From NCBI RefSeq assembly GCF_002285795.1, contig NZ_CP022961.1, positions 1,612,001 to 1,676,000 on the forward strand: 64,000 nt of DNA, written 5' to 3'. The notes beneath the pieces are model-generated. The model was not told the origin of the DNA. It searched no databases and was given only the letters and a program-made list of their open reading frames with translations. Positions 55,973-64,000 of this stretch are shown here, one piece after another (position 1 is the stretch's first letter; each line of letters begins with the position of its first letter). The position numbers and the translations under genes are program-made. The stretch comes from Plantactinospora sp. KBS50. GTDB taxonomy: Bacteria; Actinomycetota; Actinomycetes; Mycobacteriales; Micromonosporaceae.

Positions 55973-57211
55973 ATGGCCGTACCCGAGGAACTCTCCGTCG
56001 CCCAGGCCCGGCGCATCGCGCTGGCCGCCCAGGGATTCGCCGACCCGGCGCCCACCGGCGTCCCGACCCGGCGCCACCTGCGCCGGGTGCTGGGGCGCAC
56101 CGGCCTGATCCAGATGGACTCCGTCAACGTCCTGCAGCGCGCGCACTACCTGCCGCTCTACAGCCGGCTGGGGCCGTACCCGACGGATCTGCTGGACCGG
56201 GCGGCCTACCGGGCGCCCCGGGAGCTGTTCGAGTACTGGGGGCACGAGGCGTCGCTGGTGCCGGTGCGGCTGCACGCCGCGCTGCGCTGGCGGATGGCCG
56301 CCGCGGAGAAGCACGCCTGGGGCGGCATGCGGCGCATCATCAGCGAGCAGCCCGACCTGGTGCGCTGGGTCCGTGACGAGGTGGCGGCCCGCGGGCCGCT
56401 CACCGCGGCCGAGATCGAGCACGACGCGCCGCGGGAGACCGGGCACTGGGGCTGGAACTGGTCGGTGGTCAAGCGGGCGCTGGAGTTCCTCTTCTGGGCC
56501 GGGGAGGTGGCCGCGGCCGACCGGAACGGATCCTTCGCCCGCCGCTACGACCTGCCCGAGCGGGTGCTGCCGGCCGCGGTGCTGGCCGAGCCCACGCCGA
56601 GCGACGCCGAGGCGTACCGGCGGCTGGTGGCCGTGGCGGCCCGCTGCCTGGGGGTGGCCGCGGAGCCGGAACTGCGGGACTACTTCCGGCTGCCGTTGGC
56701 CGGTGCCCGCACCGCGGTGGCCGAGCTGGTGGAGGCCGGCGAGCTGCTCCCGGTCCGGGTACGGGGCTGGCGGCAGCCGGCCTACCTGCACGTCGAGGCC
56801 CGGTTGCCGCGCTGGATCCGGGCCAGCACCCTGGTGAGCCCGTTCGACCCGCTGGTGTGGGAACGCGCCCGTGCCGAGCGGCTGTTCGGCTTCAGCTACC
56901 GGATCGAGATCTACGTGCCGGCGCCGCAGCGGGTGTACGGCTACTACGTGCTGCCCTTCCTGCACGGCGACCGGTTCGCCGCGCGGGTGGATCTGAAGGC
57001 CGACCGCCGGGCCGGCGTGCTGACCGTGCCGTCGGCCTGGGTGGAGCCCGGGGTGGAGCCCGGCGACACCGCGCTGGCCCTCGCCGCCGAGCTGTACCGG
57101 CTGGCCGGCTGGCTCGGGTTGTCGGCCGTGGCGCCGCCGGTCGCCGGCGACCTCGCCGGACCGCTGGCCGCCGCCCTGGCCGCGGGACCGCCGGGGCCGG
57201 TCGCCGGTTGA
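55973..57211 (+). CDS. winged helix DNA-binding protein, YcaQ/AlkX type
   Basis: The product has 412 residues. The start is preceded by TACGGT eight bases upstream. The family signature [23 protein letters not shown] is at about residues 44-66, with the Q-x-D residues of YcaQ-type DNA glycosylases that unhook interstrand crosslinks. Three winged-helix units and a C-terminal beta domain ([11 protein letters not shown]) complete it. Crosslink repair is therefore likely; the exact lesion is not shown by the sequence. Confidence 0.88.
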   Translation: MAVPEELSVAQARRIALAAQGFADPAPTGVPTRRHLRRVLGRTGLIQMDSVNVLQRAHYLPLYSRLGPYPTDLLDRAAYRAPRELFEYWGHEASLVPVRLHAALRWRMAAAEKHAWGGMRRIISEQPDLVRWVRDEVAARGPLTAAEIEHDAPRETGHWGWNWSVVKRALEFLFWAGEVAAADRNGSFARRYDLPERVLPAAVLAEPTPSDAEAYRRLVAVAARCLGVAAEPELRDYFRLPLAGARTAVAELVEAGELLPVRVRGWRQPAYLHVEARLPRWIRASTLVSPFDPLVWERARAERLFGFSYRIEIYVPAPQRVYGYYVLPFLHGDRFAARVDLKADRRAGVLTVPSAWVEPGVEPGDTALALAAELYRLAGWLGLSAVAPPVAGDLAGPLAAALAAGPPGPVAG

Positions 57212-57216
57212 CCCTC

Positions 57217-57272
57217 CGCCGGTCGCCGGTCGCCGGTCGCCGGTCGCCGGTCGCCGGTCGCCGGTCGCCGGT
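57217..57272 (+). repeat. heptanucleotide tandem repeat, eight copies
   Basis: CGCCGGT is repeated eight times without a break directly after the YcaQ-type gene. The gene's own last codons (CCGGTCGCCGGTTGACC) recur at the right end of the array, so it probably expanded by slippage from the gene end. Confidence 0.9.
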
Positions 57273-57350
57273 TGACCCGGTGCCGGTGCCGGGGCCGCGT
57301 CCGGGGCCGCCGGTGTACGGTGACACAAGCCGTTGACGAGGTGAGGTGGC

Positions 57351-57932
57351 ATGGCATACCCGGGCGGACCGTCGGCACATCCGGGGCCCTCGTACCCGCA
57401 GCCCCCGTATCCGGGTTGGTCGGAGCAGCCGGAGACCGGCGCGGTCGGCGCGGTCGGCACCCCGGTCGTGGTGCCGGTGGCCGAGCGGGACCGGCTGACC
57501 CGGTGGGTGCTGCGGATGCACGCCCGCGCGCCGCGCTGGAGCGCGCCGCTGGCGGCCCTCGGCTGCATGGCGGCGGCCGCCACGTACACCCTGATCAGCA
57601 ACCCGACCACCAGCGCCCCGGACGCGCCCGCCACCTGCCTGCTGAAGCTGACCACCGGGCTGGACTGTCCGGGTTGCGGCGGCACCCGCGCGATGTGGTA
57701 CCTGCTGCACGGCGACCTCCCGGCGGCCGCCCGGCACCACCTGATCTGGGTGTTCGTCCTGCCGTTCCTGCTCTACCTCTACCTGAGCTGGGCGATGGAA
57801 CGCGGCTTCGGCGTCAGGCTGCCGAAGCTGCGGATCAGCTCGCGGACCATCGGCCTGGTGCTTGCGGTCTGGGTGGCCTTCTCGATCGCCCGCAACCTGC
57901 CCTGGGCGCCGTTCACCGCGCTCTACGTCTGA
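57351..57932 (+). CDS. DUF2752 family membrane protein
   Basis: The product has 193 residues. An N-terminal Pro/Gly/Tyr-rich cytoplasmic stretch is followed by three or four membrane segments. The DUF2752 signature is CPGCGGTRA (two Cys) after LLKLTTGLD. The function is unknown. A GAGGTG box precedes the ATG. Confidence 0.9.
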   Translation: MAYPGGPSAHPGPSYPQPPYPGWSEQPETGAVGAVGTPVVVPVAERDRLTRWVLRMHARAPRWSAPLAALGCMAAAATYTLISNPTTSAPDAPATCLLKLTTGLDCPGCGGTRAMWYLLHGDLPAAARHHLIWVFVLPFLLYLYLSWAMERGFGVRLPKLRISSRTIGLVLAVWVAFSIARNLPWAPFTALYV

Positions 57933-57946
57933 GCCCCCGTGGCTCC

Positions 57947-57970
57947 CGGCGAGCCCAGGAGGGCTCGCCG
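57947..57970. terminator. hairpin between DUF2752 and the convergent MFS gene
   Basis: CGGCGAGCCC and GGGCTCGCCG enclose AGGA, with further pairing of GGCT and AGCC outside. It may serve both convergent transcripts. Confidence 0.65.
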
Positions 57971-57983
57971 AGCCGCCCTCCCT

Positions 57984-58023
57984 GCCGTCACCGAGCCGTC
58001 AACGCCGTCACCGAGCCGTCAAC
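57984..58023 (+). repeat. 20-bp tandem repeat, two copies
   Basis: GCCGTCACCGAGCCGTCAAC occurs at 57984-58003 and again at 58004-58023, exactly. It lies between convergent genes. Confidence 0.85.
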
Positions 58024-58038
58024 GCTGCCGCCGTGCCG

Positions 58039-59274
58039 TCAACCGGCGACGGGTTCGGCGGCCGGCACCGCGGGGCGAAGCGGCCGCATGGAGCGGATGC
58101 CGCGGCTGATCGTGGCGGTCAGCGCGGAGACCGCCACCAGCGCGGCGAAGACCATCAGCGTGGCCGGGCCGCCGACGTGCTCGATGAGCAGCCCGGCCAG
58201 CAGCGGGGAGGTCGAGGCCATGGAGCTGGCGGCGAAGATGATGACGCTGACCACCCGGCCCTGGAGCCGATCCGGCGTGATCGCGGCCTGGTAGCCGAAC
58301 AGCGCCGCGTTGCAGGCCGGGCTGAGCAGCAGCACGGCCGCGACCGGCACGGCCGCGAGGATGCTGCTCAGCGGGGCGGCCAGCGCCAGCAGGCCGACCG
58401 CGGCCCAGCAGATGCTGACGACCAGCACGGGCATCCGCAGCCGCCGTTGCAGGGCGGGGGCCGCGAACGCCCCCACCAGCCCGCCGGCCGCGATGATCGT
58501 CTCGACCGTGCCGATGAGCGCCGGCGGGACGTGGTGCCGTTGCAGGATCACGATGAGCGCGAAGACGACGCCGCTGATGCCCATGTTCAGCGGCGGCGCC
58601 ACCAGCAGCACCGCACGCAGGAACCGGTCGCCGAGGGCGAACCTGATCCCCTCGGCCAGTTCGGTGGCGTGGCCGCGCGGAGCCTGCGTCCGGGGCTGCT
58701 GCATGGGGTCGCGGATCAGCAGGACGCCCACGAACGACAGCAGGTAGCTGACGGCGTCGGCCAGGAACGGCAGGGACCGGCCGAGCCCGAACAGCAGTCC
58801 GCCCAGCGGCGGCCCGGCCAGCGCGGTGCCGTGCAGCCGGGCCTCGTTGCGGGCCACCGCGTCCGGGAGCTGCTCGCGGCCGACCAGGCTGGCCAGCGCG
58901 GCGTGCTCCACCGTGCCGAACAGGACGGCGCAGGCCGCGTCCAGGACGGCCACGGCGATCACCGCGGTCAGGCTGACGTGTCCGGTGAGGATCGTGACGC
59001 CGAGGAAGACGTACCCGACGATCCGTACCGCGTCGCAGGCCAGCAGGGTCCGCCGCCGGTCGACCCGGTCGGCCAGCACCCCGGCGGGCAGCCGGCAGAC
59101 CAGCCGGGTCACCGCCAGCACCGTGCCGACCGCGCCGGCCTGCACCGGCGAGCCGGTGAGCGCCAGCACGAGCAGCGGGATGGCCAGCGCCGACATGCTG
59201 GCGCCCAGGTCGGACAGCGTCTGGCTGCCCCAGAGCAGGTTGAAGGAGCGGTTGCGCCACAGGGGGCGGGTCAT
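58039..59274 (-). CDS. major facilitator superfamily transporter
   Basis: The product has 411 residues from the ATG at 59274, which overlaps the upstream small gene by ATGA. It has twelve hydrophobic segments; the N-terminus RNRSFNLLWGSQTLSDLGAS and the loop between helices 2 and 3 (GVLADRVDRR) are typical of the MFS_3 (enterobactin exporter/MefA-like) group. It is the last gene of the RHH-DUF4097 operon. The substrate is unknown. Confidence 0.9.
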   Translation of the reverse strand: MTRPLWRNRSFNLLWGSQTLSDLGASMSALAIPLLVLALTGSPVQAGAVGTVLAVTRLVCRLPAGVLADRVDRRRTLLACDAVRIVGYVFLGVTILTGHVSLTAVIAVAVLDAACAVLFGTVEHAALASLVGREQLPDAVARNEARLHGTALAGPPLGGLLFGLGRSLPFLADAVSYLLSFVGVLLIRDPMQQPRTQAPRGHATELAEGIRFALGDRFLRAVLLVAPPLNMGISGVVFALIVILQRHHVPPALIGTVETIIAAGGLVGAFAAPALQRRLRMPVLVVSICWAAVGLLALAAPLSSILAAVPVAAVLLLSPACNAALFGYQAAITPDRLQGRVVSVIIFAASSMASTSPLLAGLLIEHVGGPATLMVFAALVAVSALTATISRGIRSMRPLRPAVPAAEPVAG

Positions 59275-59438
59275 CGGGCCGCCCGGATCGGCAGGTACGC
59301 CAGCTCCGGCAGGTAGGAGTAGCCGGAGCAGGACGCCAGCCCGCGGCAGGTCGTACCGTGCTCGGGACAGCGTCCGGCCCCGCGGCCGGGTGCCCGGTGC
59401 GAGTGCCCGCCGTGGCCGGGTCGCTTGGCTCTGCTCAC
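59271..59438 (-). CDS. 55-residue Cys/His-containing small protein
   Basis: A GTG at 59438, three bases after the DUF4097 stop, opens a 55-codon frame whose TGA overlaps the MFS ATG. The N-terminus is basic and His-rich (GHGGHSHR), followed by three Cys (24, 31, 37) in CPEHGTTC and ASCSGYSYLPELAYLP. Its exact packing between two genes argues that it is real. A metal- or redox-linked role is possible but unproven; no family is recognised. Confidence 0.6.
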   Translation of the reverse strand: MSRAKRPGHGGHSHRAPGRGAGRCPEHGTTCRGLASCSGYSYLPELAYLPIRAAR

Positions 59439-59441
59439 GGG

Positions 59442-60239
59442 TCAGCCCACCTTCCGAAGGTCGATGTCGCCGCTCAGGGTGCGTACCTGGAGGCCGAGCT
59501 GGTGCCCGTTGGGCGGTGCCGTGTCGCCGTCGCTCATCCGCAGGCCGTTGCGGGTGCTGCCGGAGAGCGACTGGAGGTCCAGCCACACGCCGGTGCCGGC
59601 CGGTACGCCGATCTGGACGTCACCGGAGGCGGTGGTGATCCCGACGTTGCCGTGCCCCGCGGCATCGATGTGGATGTCACCCGAGGCGGACTTGATCTGG
59701 AGATCTCCGCTCGTCTCCCGCAGCACCACGTCGCCGCTGGCGGTGGCGATCCGGGTGGCGCTGCCGGGACGGGTGATGGCGATGTCGCCGGAGGCGCACT
59801 CGATGTCCAGTTCGCCGCCGACGCGGCCGAACACGACGTCGCCGCTGGCGGTCTTCACCCGCGCGTCGCCGGTCACCTCCGCGATGTCCAGGTCGGCGGA
59901 CGCGCCGGTGATGTCGGTCGTCGCGAGCGGTCCGCGCAGGGTCACGTCGGCCGACGCGGTGTCGATCCAGGCGCCGCTGCCGACCGGCACGGTGACGCGG
60001 ATCCGCAGGGATCCGCTGCGGCGCAGGATTCCGCCCTTGTTCCGGGGCGCGGTGACGCGCAGGGTGTCGCCGTCCAGGTCCACGGTGGTGTCGGCGGCCA
60101 GTTGGCGGGAGGCGTCCCGATCGTCGTGCGGCGCGACGTCGACGGCGGTGGTGGCGCCGTCCACGGCGACCACCTCGATGTCGCCCGAGGGCACGGAGAT
60201 CACCAGCGTGATCGGGCGATCGACCGGAAACTCGGTCAT
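59442..60239 (-). CDS. DUF4097 family beta-strand repeat protein
   Basis: The product has 265 residues. It consists of successive beta-strand repeats of the type SGDVxIxxASGDI, which in DUF4097 proteins build a right-handed helix. There is no signal peptide or membrane segment. It is 92 bp downstream of the RHH gene and probably in the same operon. Confidence 0.9.
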   Translation of the reverse strand: MTEFPVDRPITLVISVPSGDIEVVAVDGATTAVDVAPHDDRDASRQLAADTTVDLDGDTLRVTAPRNKGGILRRSGSLRIRVTVPVGSGAWIDTASADVTLRGPLATTDITGASADLDIAEVTGDARVKTASGDVVFGRVGGELDIECASGDIAITRPGSATRIATASGDVVLRETSGDLQIKSASGDIHIDAAGHGNVGITTASGDVQIGVPAGTGVWLDLQSLSGSTRNGLRMSDGDTAPPNGHQLGLQVRTLSGDIDLRKVG

Positions 60240-60331
60240 GACTGCTCCTTCGATGGCAGGGATGGTACGGCGCAGGGGGAACCGCGGCGACGCGGTGGTG
60301 CGCGCGGGCCGCCGGGTGTGGAAGGGGTGCC

Positions 60332-60850
60332 TCAGGCCTGGGCGAATCCGGTGATCCGCCGGGAACTGCGGCCCGGGCGCGGGCCGGACCAGCCGGGCGG
60401 CCCCGGTGGCCCCGGTGGCCCCGGTGGGCCGTACAGCGCGGCGCTGACGGCGCGGACCAGCCAGGCGTTCACCGAGATGCCCTCGGCCGCCGCGGCCTGT
60501 TCCACGCCGTCCTTGAGCGACTCGGCCAGCCGCAGGGTGATCCGGGTGACGTCGCCGGTGGGTTCGCCGGGCGGCGTCGCCGGTGCGGGCCGGGCCGGTT
60601 CCACCGGCTCGATCGGCAGGACGACGAGGTCGGCGGCCCGGTCCCGCAGCCGCACCTCGACGGCGGCCCCGTCGAGCTTGGTGGTGAGTTCCGCGGCCGT
60701 GTCGGTGAGCACCTGGAGCAGGCAGAGCCGGACGGACGGTTCGAGCGAGCTGGCGAGCAACTCGGCGGCGCGGGCGGTGTCCGGGCCGGCGGGTGCGGCC
60801 ACGGCGGCGAGGTCCTGCCGCAGCGATTCGACGTAGGGTGCCAGGTCCAT
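60332..60850 (-). CDS. ribbon-helix-helix regulator-like protein (HicB/CopG type)
   Basis: The product has 172 residues. An N-terminal helical domain is followed by a ribbon-helix-helix core (TRITLRLAESLKDGVEQAA, then SVNAWLVRAVSAAL) at about residues 98-140, and a collagen-like GPPGPPGPPGPPG stretch. No HicA-like toxin gene is adjacent. The promoter region carries phased GGCGTCA repeats, so it probably controls its own operon. Confidence 0.85.
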   Translation of the reverse strand: MDLAPYVESLRQDLAAVAAPAGPDTARAAELLASSLEPSVRLCLLQVLTDTAAELTTKLDGAAVEVRLRDRAADLVVLPIEPVEPARPAPATPPGEPTGDVTRITLRLAESLKDGVEQAAAAEGISVNAWLVRAVSAALYGPPGPPGPPGPPGWSGPRPGRSSRRITGFAQA

Positions 60851-60955
60851 GACGTCACTATGACACCATCAAGACGTCGTTGCAAGTAGGACTGGCGTCA
60901 TGTGGTCTCGGTAGACGGCGTCAGGTGGCGTCATCTGGTGTCATCGTTGGCGTCA
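60850..60955 (-). promoter_or_regulatory. RHH operon promoter with phased GGCGTCA operator repeats
   Basis: On the minus strand TTGCAA (plus 60880-60885), 17 bases and CATAGT (60857-60862) precede the ATG by six bases. GGCGTCA or GGTGTCA occurs at 60894, 60917, 60927, 60937 and 60949, three of the gaps being 10 or 12 bp. An inverted copy (TGACACC, 60861) and the palindrome TGACGTCA (60850) overlap the -10 and start codon. Confidence 0.65.
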
Positions 60956-61030
60956 CCCGGTCCGCCGGCTCCCGGCATCGGGCCGCCCGCTCGGCGTACC
61001 TTCCCCCGTCGGCGCCCCTGCCCGGTCCGC

Positions 61031-61036
61031 TAGGTT
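61031..61036 (+). promoter_or_regulatory. -10 box for leaderless dapA transcript
   Basis: TAGGTT lies six bases before the dapA ATG, the same box as at dapB. Confidence 0.45.
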
Positions 61037-61042
61037 GTCGGT

Positions 61043-61969
61043 ATGACGCACCACCACCCGGACCGTGCCGACCCGGCGACACCGCGCCCGTTCGGGCGGC
61101 TTCTCACCGCCATGGTCAGCCCGTTCAGCCCGGACGGGGCGCTGGACCTCGACGGTGCGGCCCGGCTCGCCGGCTATCTGGTGGACGAACAGGACAACGA
61201 TGCCCTGGTGGTCAACGGCACCACCGGCGAGTCGCCGACCACGACCGACGCGGAGAAGGAACGGTTGATCCGGGCCGTGGTGTCGGCCGTCGGCGACCGG
61301 ACCCGGGTGGTGGCGGGGATCGGCACCAACGACACCCGGCACACCATCGAGCTGGCGGTCGCGGCCGAGAAGGCGGGCGCGCACGGGCTGCTCGTGGTGA
61401 CGCCCTACTACAACAAGCCGCCACAGGCCGGCCTGCTGCGCCACTTCACCGCCGTGGCCGACGCCACCGGCCTGCCGGTGATGCTCTACGACATCCCCGG
61501 CCGCACCGGGACCCCGATCGCCACCGAGACCCTGGTCCGGCTCGCCGAGCACGACCGCATCGTCGCGGTCAAGGACGCCAAGGGCGATCTCACCGCGACC
61601 TCCTGGGTGACCAGCCGCACCGACCTCGCGTACTACTCCGGCGACGACGCGATGACCCTGCCGCTGCTGTCGGTCGGCGGGATCGGTCTGGTCGGCACCT
61701 CCACGCACCTGACCGGCGCGCTCGCCAAGCAGCTGATCGAGGCGTACGAGCGGGGCGAGGTGGCGGCGGCGCGGGCGCTGCACCAACGACTGCTGCCGCT
61801 GTTCACCGGCATCTTCCGGACCCAGGGGACGATCCTCGTGAAGGCCGCCATGGCCGCCCTGGGCCTGCCCGCCGGTCCGGTACGCCCACCGTTGGTCGAC
61901 GCCACGGACGCCGAGCTGACACAGCTGCGGCGCGACTGTGCGGACGCCGGCCTGGACCTACCGGCATGA
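61043..61969 (+). CDS. dapA: 4-hydroxy-tetrahydrodipicolinate synthase
   Basis: The product has 308 residues. Schiff-base Lys177 is in VAVKDAKGD; VVNGTTGESPT binds pyruvate and VVTPYYNKP carries the catalytic Tyr. YDIPGRTGTPI and YYSGDDAMTLP complete the barrel signature. It makes the first committed intermediate of lysine and diaminopimelate. It precedes rnj by 31 bp, the usual actinobacterial pair. Confidence 0.97.
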   Translation: MTHHHPDRADPATPRPFGRLLTAMVSPFSPDGALDLDGAARLAGYLVDEQDNDALVVNGTTGESPTTTDAEKERLIRAVVSAVGDRTRVVAGIGTNDTRHTIELAVAAEKAGAHGLLVVTPYYNKPPQAGLLRHFTAVADATGLPVMLYDIPGRTGTPIATETLVRLAEHDRIVAVKDAKGDLTATSWVTSRTDLAYYSGDDAMTLPLLSVGGIGLVGTSTHLTGALAKQLIEAYERGEVAAARALHQRLLPLFTGIFRTQGTILVKAAMAALGLPAGPVRPPLVDATDAELTQLRRDCADAGLDLPA

Positions 61970-62000
61970 TCGTGCCGACCCCATCCCTCGGAGTTACCGA

Positions 62001-63689
62001 ATGACCGTGATCGACACCGACAAGCAATTCCCACCGCCGCTGCCCGAGGGCGGCCTGCGGATCATCCCGCTCGGCGGCCTCGGCGCCATCGGCCGCAACA
62101 TGACCGTCTTCGAGTACGCGGGCAAGCTGCTCGTCGTCGACTGCGGCGTGCTCTTCCCCGACGTCGAGCAGCCCGGCGTCGACCTGATCCTGCCCGACTT
62201 CGGGCCGATCCTGGACCGGCTGAACGACGTGCAGGCCATCGTGCTCACCCACGGGCACGAGGACCACATCGGTGCCGTGCCGTACCTGCTGGCCCACAAG
62301 CCGGACATCCCGCTGGTCGGCTCGCAGTTCACCCTGGCCCTGGTCGAGGCGAAGCTCGCCGAGCGCCGGATCGAGCCGTACGCGCTGACCGTCCGGGAGG
62401 GCGGCCGGGAACGGCTCGGCCCGTTCGAGTGCGAGTTCTTCGCGGTCAACCACTCGATCCCGGACGCGCTGGCGGTGGCCATCCGCACCCCGGCCGGCCT
62501 GGTGCTGCACACCGGCGACTTCAAGATGGACCAGCTCCCGCTGGACGGCCGGATCACCGACCTGGCCGGCTTCGCCCGGCTCGGCGGCGAGGGCGTCGAC
62601 CTGCTCCTGTCGGACTCGACGAACGCCGAGATCCCGGGGTTCGTCACGCCGGAGCGGGAGATCGGCCCGGTGCTGGACTCGATCTTCGCGAAGGCGACCG
62701 GCCGGATCATCGTGGCCTCGTTCGCCTCGCACGTGCACCGGGTGCAGCAGGTGCTGGACTCGGCCGGCGAGCACGGCCGGAAGGTGGCCTTCATCGGCCG
62801 GTCGATGGTGCGCAACATGGGCATCGCCCGCGACCTCGGCCTGCTGCGGATCCCGCCGGGCCTGGTGATCGCGCTGGACGAGGCGACCACGCTGCCGCCG
62901 GAGCGGATCGTGCTGATGTCCACCGGCTCGCAGGGCGAGCCGATGAGCGCGCTGGGCCGGATGGCCAGCGGCGACCACCGGCACATCACCATCGCGCCCG
63001 GCGACACCGTCGTGCTGGCCAGCTCGCTGGTGCCGGGAAACGAGACCGCGGTCTACCGCGTGATCAACCGGCTGTCCCGGGGCGGCGCCACCGTGATCCA
63101 CAAGGACGTGGCAAAGGTGCACGTCTCCGGGCACGCCCCCGCCGGGGAACTGCTCTACCTGCTCAACGTGACCCGGCCGAGCAACCTGATGCCGGTGCAC
63201 GGCGAGTGGCGGCACCTGCGGGCGCACGCCCGGCTGGGCGTGGAGTCCGGGGTGGCGCCGGACCGGGTGGTGATCTGCGAGGACGGCGACGTGGTCGACC
63301 TCGTCGAGGGCCGGGCGTCGGTGGTCGGCCGGCTGGGCAGCCGGTACGTCTATGTGGACGGCCTGGCCGTCGGGGACGTGGGGGAGTCGCTGCTCACCGA
63401 GCGCCGGATCCTCGGCGACGGGGGCTTCATCTCGGCGACCGTGGTGGTCGACTCGGTGACCGGCAAGGTGGTGGGCGGTCCGACCGTCTCGGCCAAGGGC
63501 TTCTCGGACGACCCGGACGCCTTCAACCCGGTGATTCCGCTGATCACCGAGGCGCTCGGCCGGGCGGCCCTGGACGGCATCGCCGACCCGCACCAGTTGC
63601 AGCAGATCGTCCGGCGCACGGTGGGACGCTGGGTCAACGACGCGTACCGGCGCCGGCCCATGATCGTCCCGACCGTGGTGGAGGTCTGA
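62001..63689 (+). CDS. rnj: ribonuclease J
   Basis: The product has 562 residues; GGAG lies a few bases upstream of the ATG. It is a beta-CASP metallo-beta-lactamase with the zinc motif HGHEDH at 84-89, NHSIPDAL, the HTGDFKMD ligand, the beta-CASP segment (ASFASHVHRVQQV) and the C-terminal HVSGHA. It has 5'-exo- and endonuclease activity in RNA processing and decay. Confidence 0.95.
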   Translation: MTVIDTDKQFPPPLPEGGLRIIPLGGLGAIGRNMTVFEYAGKLLVVDCGVLFPDVEQPGVDLILPDFGPILDRLNDVQAIVLTHGHEDHIGAVPYLLAHKPDIPLVGSQFTLALVEAKLAERRIEPYALTVREGGRERLGPFECEFFAVNHSIPDALAVAIRTPAGLVLHTGDFKMDQLPLDGRITDLAGFARLGGEGVDLLLSDSTNAEIPGFVTPEREIGPVLDSIFAKATGRIIVASFASHVHRVQQVLDSAGEHGRKVAFIGRSMVRNMGIARDLGLLRIPPGLVIALDEATTLPPERIVLMSTGSQGEPMSALGRMASGDHRHITIAPGDTVVLASSLVPGNETAVYRVINRLSRGGATVIHKDVAKVHVSGHAPAGELLYLLNVTRPSNLMPVHGEWRHLRAHARLGVESGVAPDRVVICEDGDVVDLVEGRASVVGRLGSRYVYVDGLAVGDVGESLLTERRILGDGGFISATVVVDSVTGKVVGGPTVSAKGFSDDPDAFNPVIPLITEALGRAALDGIADPHQLQQIVRRTVGRWVNDAYRRRPMIVPTVVEV

Positions 63690-63893
63690 GGCGTCGTGCG
63701 GGGCTGAGACCGCGGTCCGCGGGCGCCGCCCGGCCGCGGTCCGCGGCCACCCGGCCGGTCCGGTACGGCGAGCCCGTGCCGTCCGGTTCAACCGTGCCCG
63801 GGTGATTCTCGTCACCGCCGCTTCGCCCGTCCGTCCCGGCTCGTCGTCGCGTACTCCCACCCGGCGCCAGCTCGATGGCGGAGGGAGCCGAGG
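63690..63893. other. intergenic after rnj with a 13-bp direct repeat
   Basis: CCGCGGTCCGCGG occurs at 63710-63722 and 63734-63746 and is itself nearly palindromic. It can form hairpins and may terminate rnj transcription. No gene is supported here. Confidence 0.45.
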
Positions 63894-64000
63894 ATGGACC
63901 GCAGGCGGGTGACCCTGGCCGGGGTGACCGCGGCCGGGCTGCTGGCCCTGGCCGTGGTGACGATCCCGGCGCTCGCCGACGACCGGCCGGCGCACCGGTC
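63894..64000 (+). CDS. secreted protein, 3' partial
   Basis: An ATG after a GGAGGGAG box opens a frame that runs off the window. The N-terminus is basic (MDRRRV) followed by a hydrophobic stretch (GVTAAGLLALAVVTIPA) and a likely signal peptidase site ALAD. Nothing of the mature domain is visible. Confidence 0.6.
   Translation, partial: MDRRRVTLAGVTAAGLLALAVVTIPALADDRPAHR

Noticed and set aside
57217-57272. Short regular repeats as a possible CRISPR array
   Set aside because: Units are 7 bp and directly adjacent with no spacers; a simple tandem repeat.

Overview
The window is very GC-rich actinobacterial chromosome. The core gene order (rimP-nusA-ylxR-infB-DUF503-rbfA-nrnA, then truB-ribF-rpsO-pnp-M16-dapB and dapA-rnj), GTG starts with GTGA overlaps, and many start codons placed 6-8 nt behind a TANNNT box point to a member of the Micromonosporaceae or a close relative. 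That assignment is inferred from synteny and style; no 16S gene or other marker was checked. No tRNA, rRNA or CRISPR array was seen.

Layout. 1-7202: the 3' end of a degenerate ABC ATPase gene coupled to a YhgE/Pip-type membrane protein, a TetR regulator, and a fused double ABC exporter with one consensus and one degenerate ATP site. 7203-11797: an island of lower GC with its own promoter, a 33-codon leader ORF, a MacB-like ATPase, a two-module FtsX permease and a signal-peptidase-I-like protein that lacks both catalytic residues. 11798-14843: an old yellow enzyme, a thiolase and a DUF456 membrane protein. 15055-19415: a four-gene set resembling the Puu gamma-glutamyl polyamine pathway (glutamine synthetase-like ligase, aldehyde dehydrogenase, SDR, class I amidotransferase hydrolase). 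19499-23943: a 1337-residue hybrid kinase/receiver/PP2C/anti-sigma protein facing a STAS anti-anti-sigma gene. 23942-31791: map, a VIT1/CCC1-like transporter, a GT39 transferase, an F420-type oxidoreductase and a PadR-ATPase-FtsX operon with a clear operator.

32209-51601 is the conserved translation and RNA-processing block, with a MATE pump, a VOC protein, a short UvrA-like ATPase and a small 30-codon unit between its parts. 51661-63689 holds dapB, a SigG-type ECF factor with an NTF2-like tail, two GNATs, a GT87 transferase, a YcaQ-type winged-helix protein, DUF2752, a minus-strand RHH/DUF4097/55-codon/MFS operon with a phased repeat operator, then dapA and rnj. The start of a secreted protein runs off the right end.

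Five reading-frame breaks occur (two in the island permease, one each in the SDR, the UvrA-like gene and ribF). Each is repaired by adding a single base to a G or C run. Assembly error is therefore more likely than gene decay, and these genes are annotated as whole loci.
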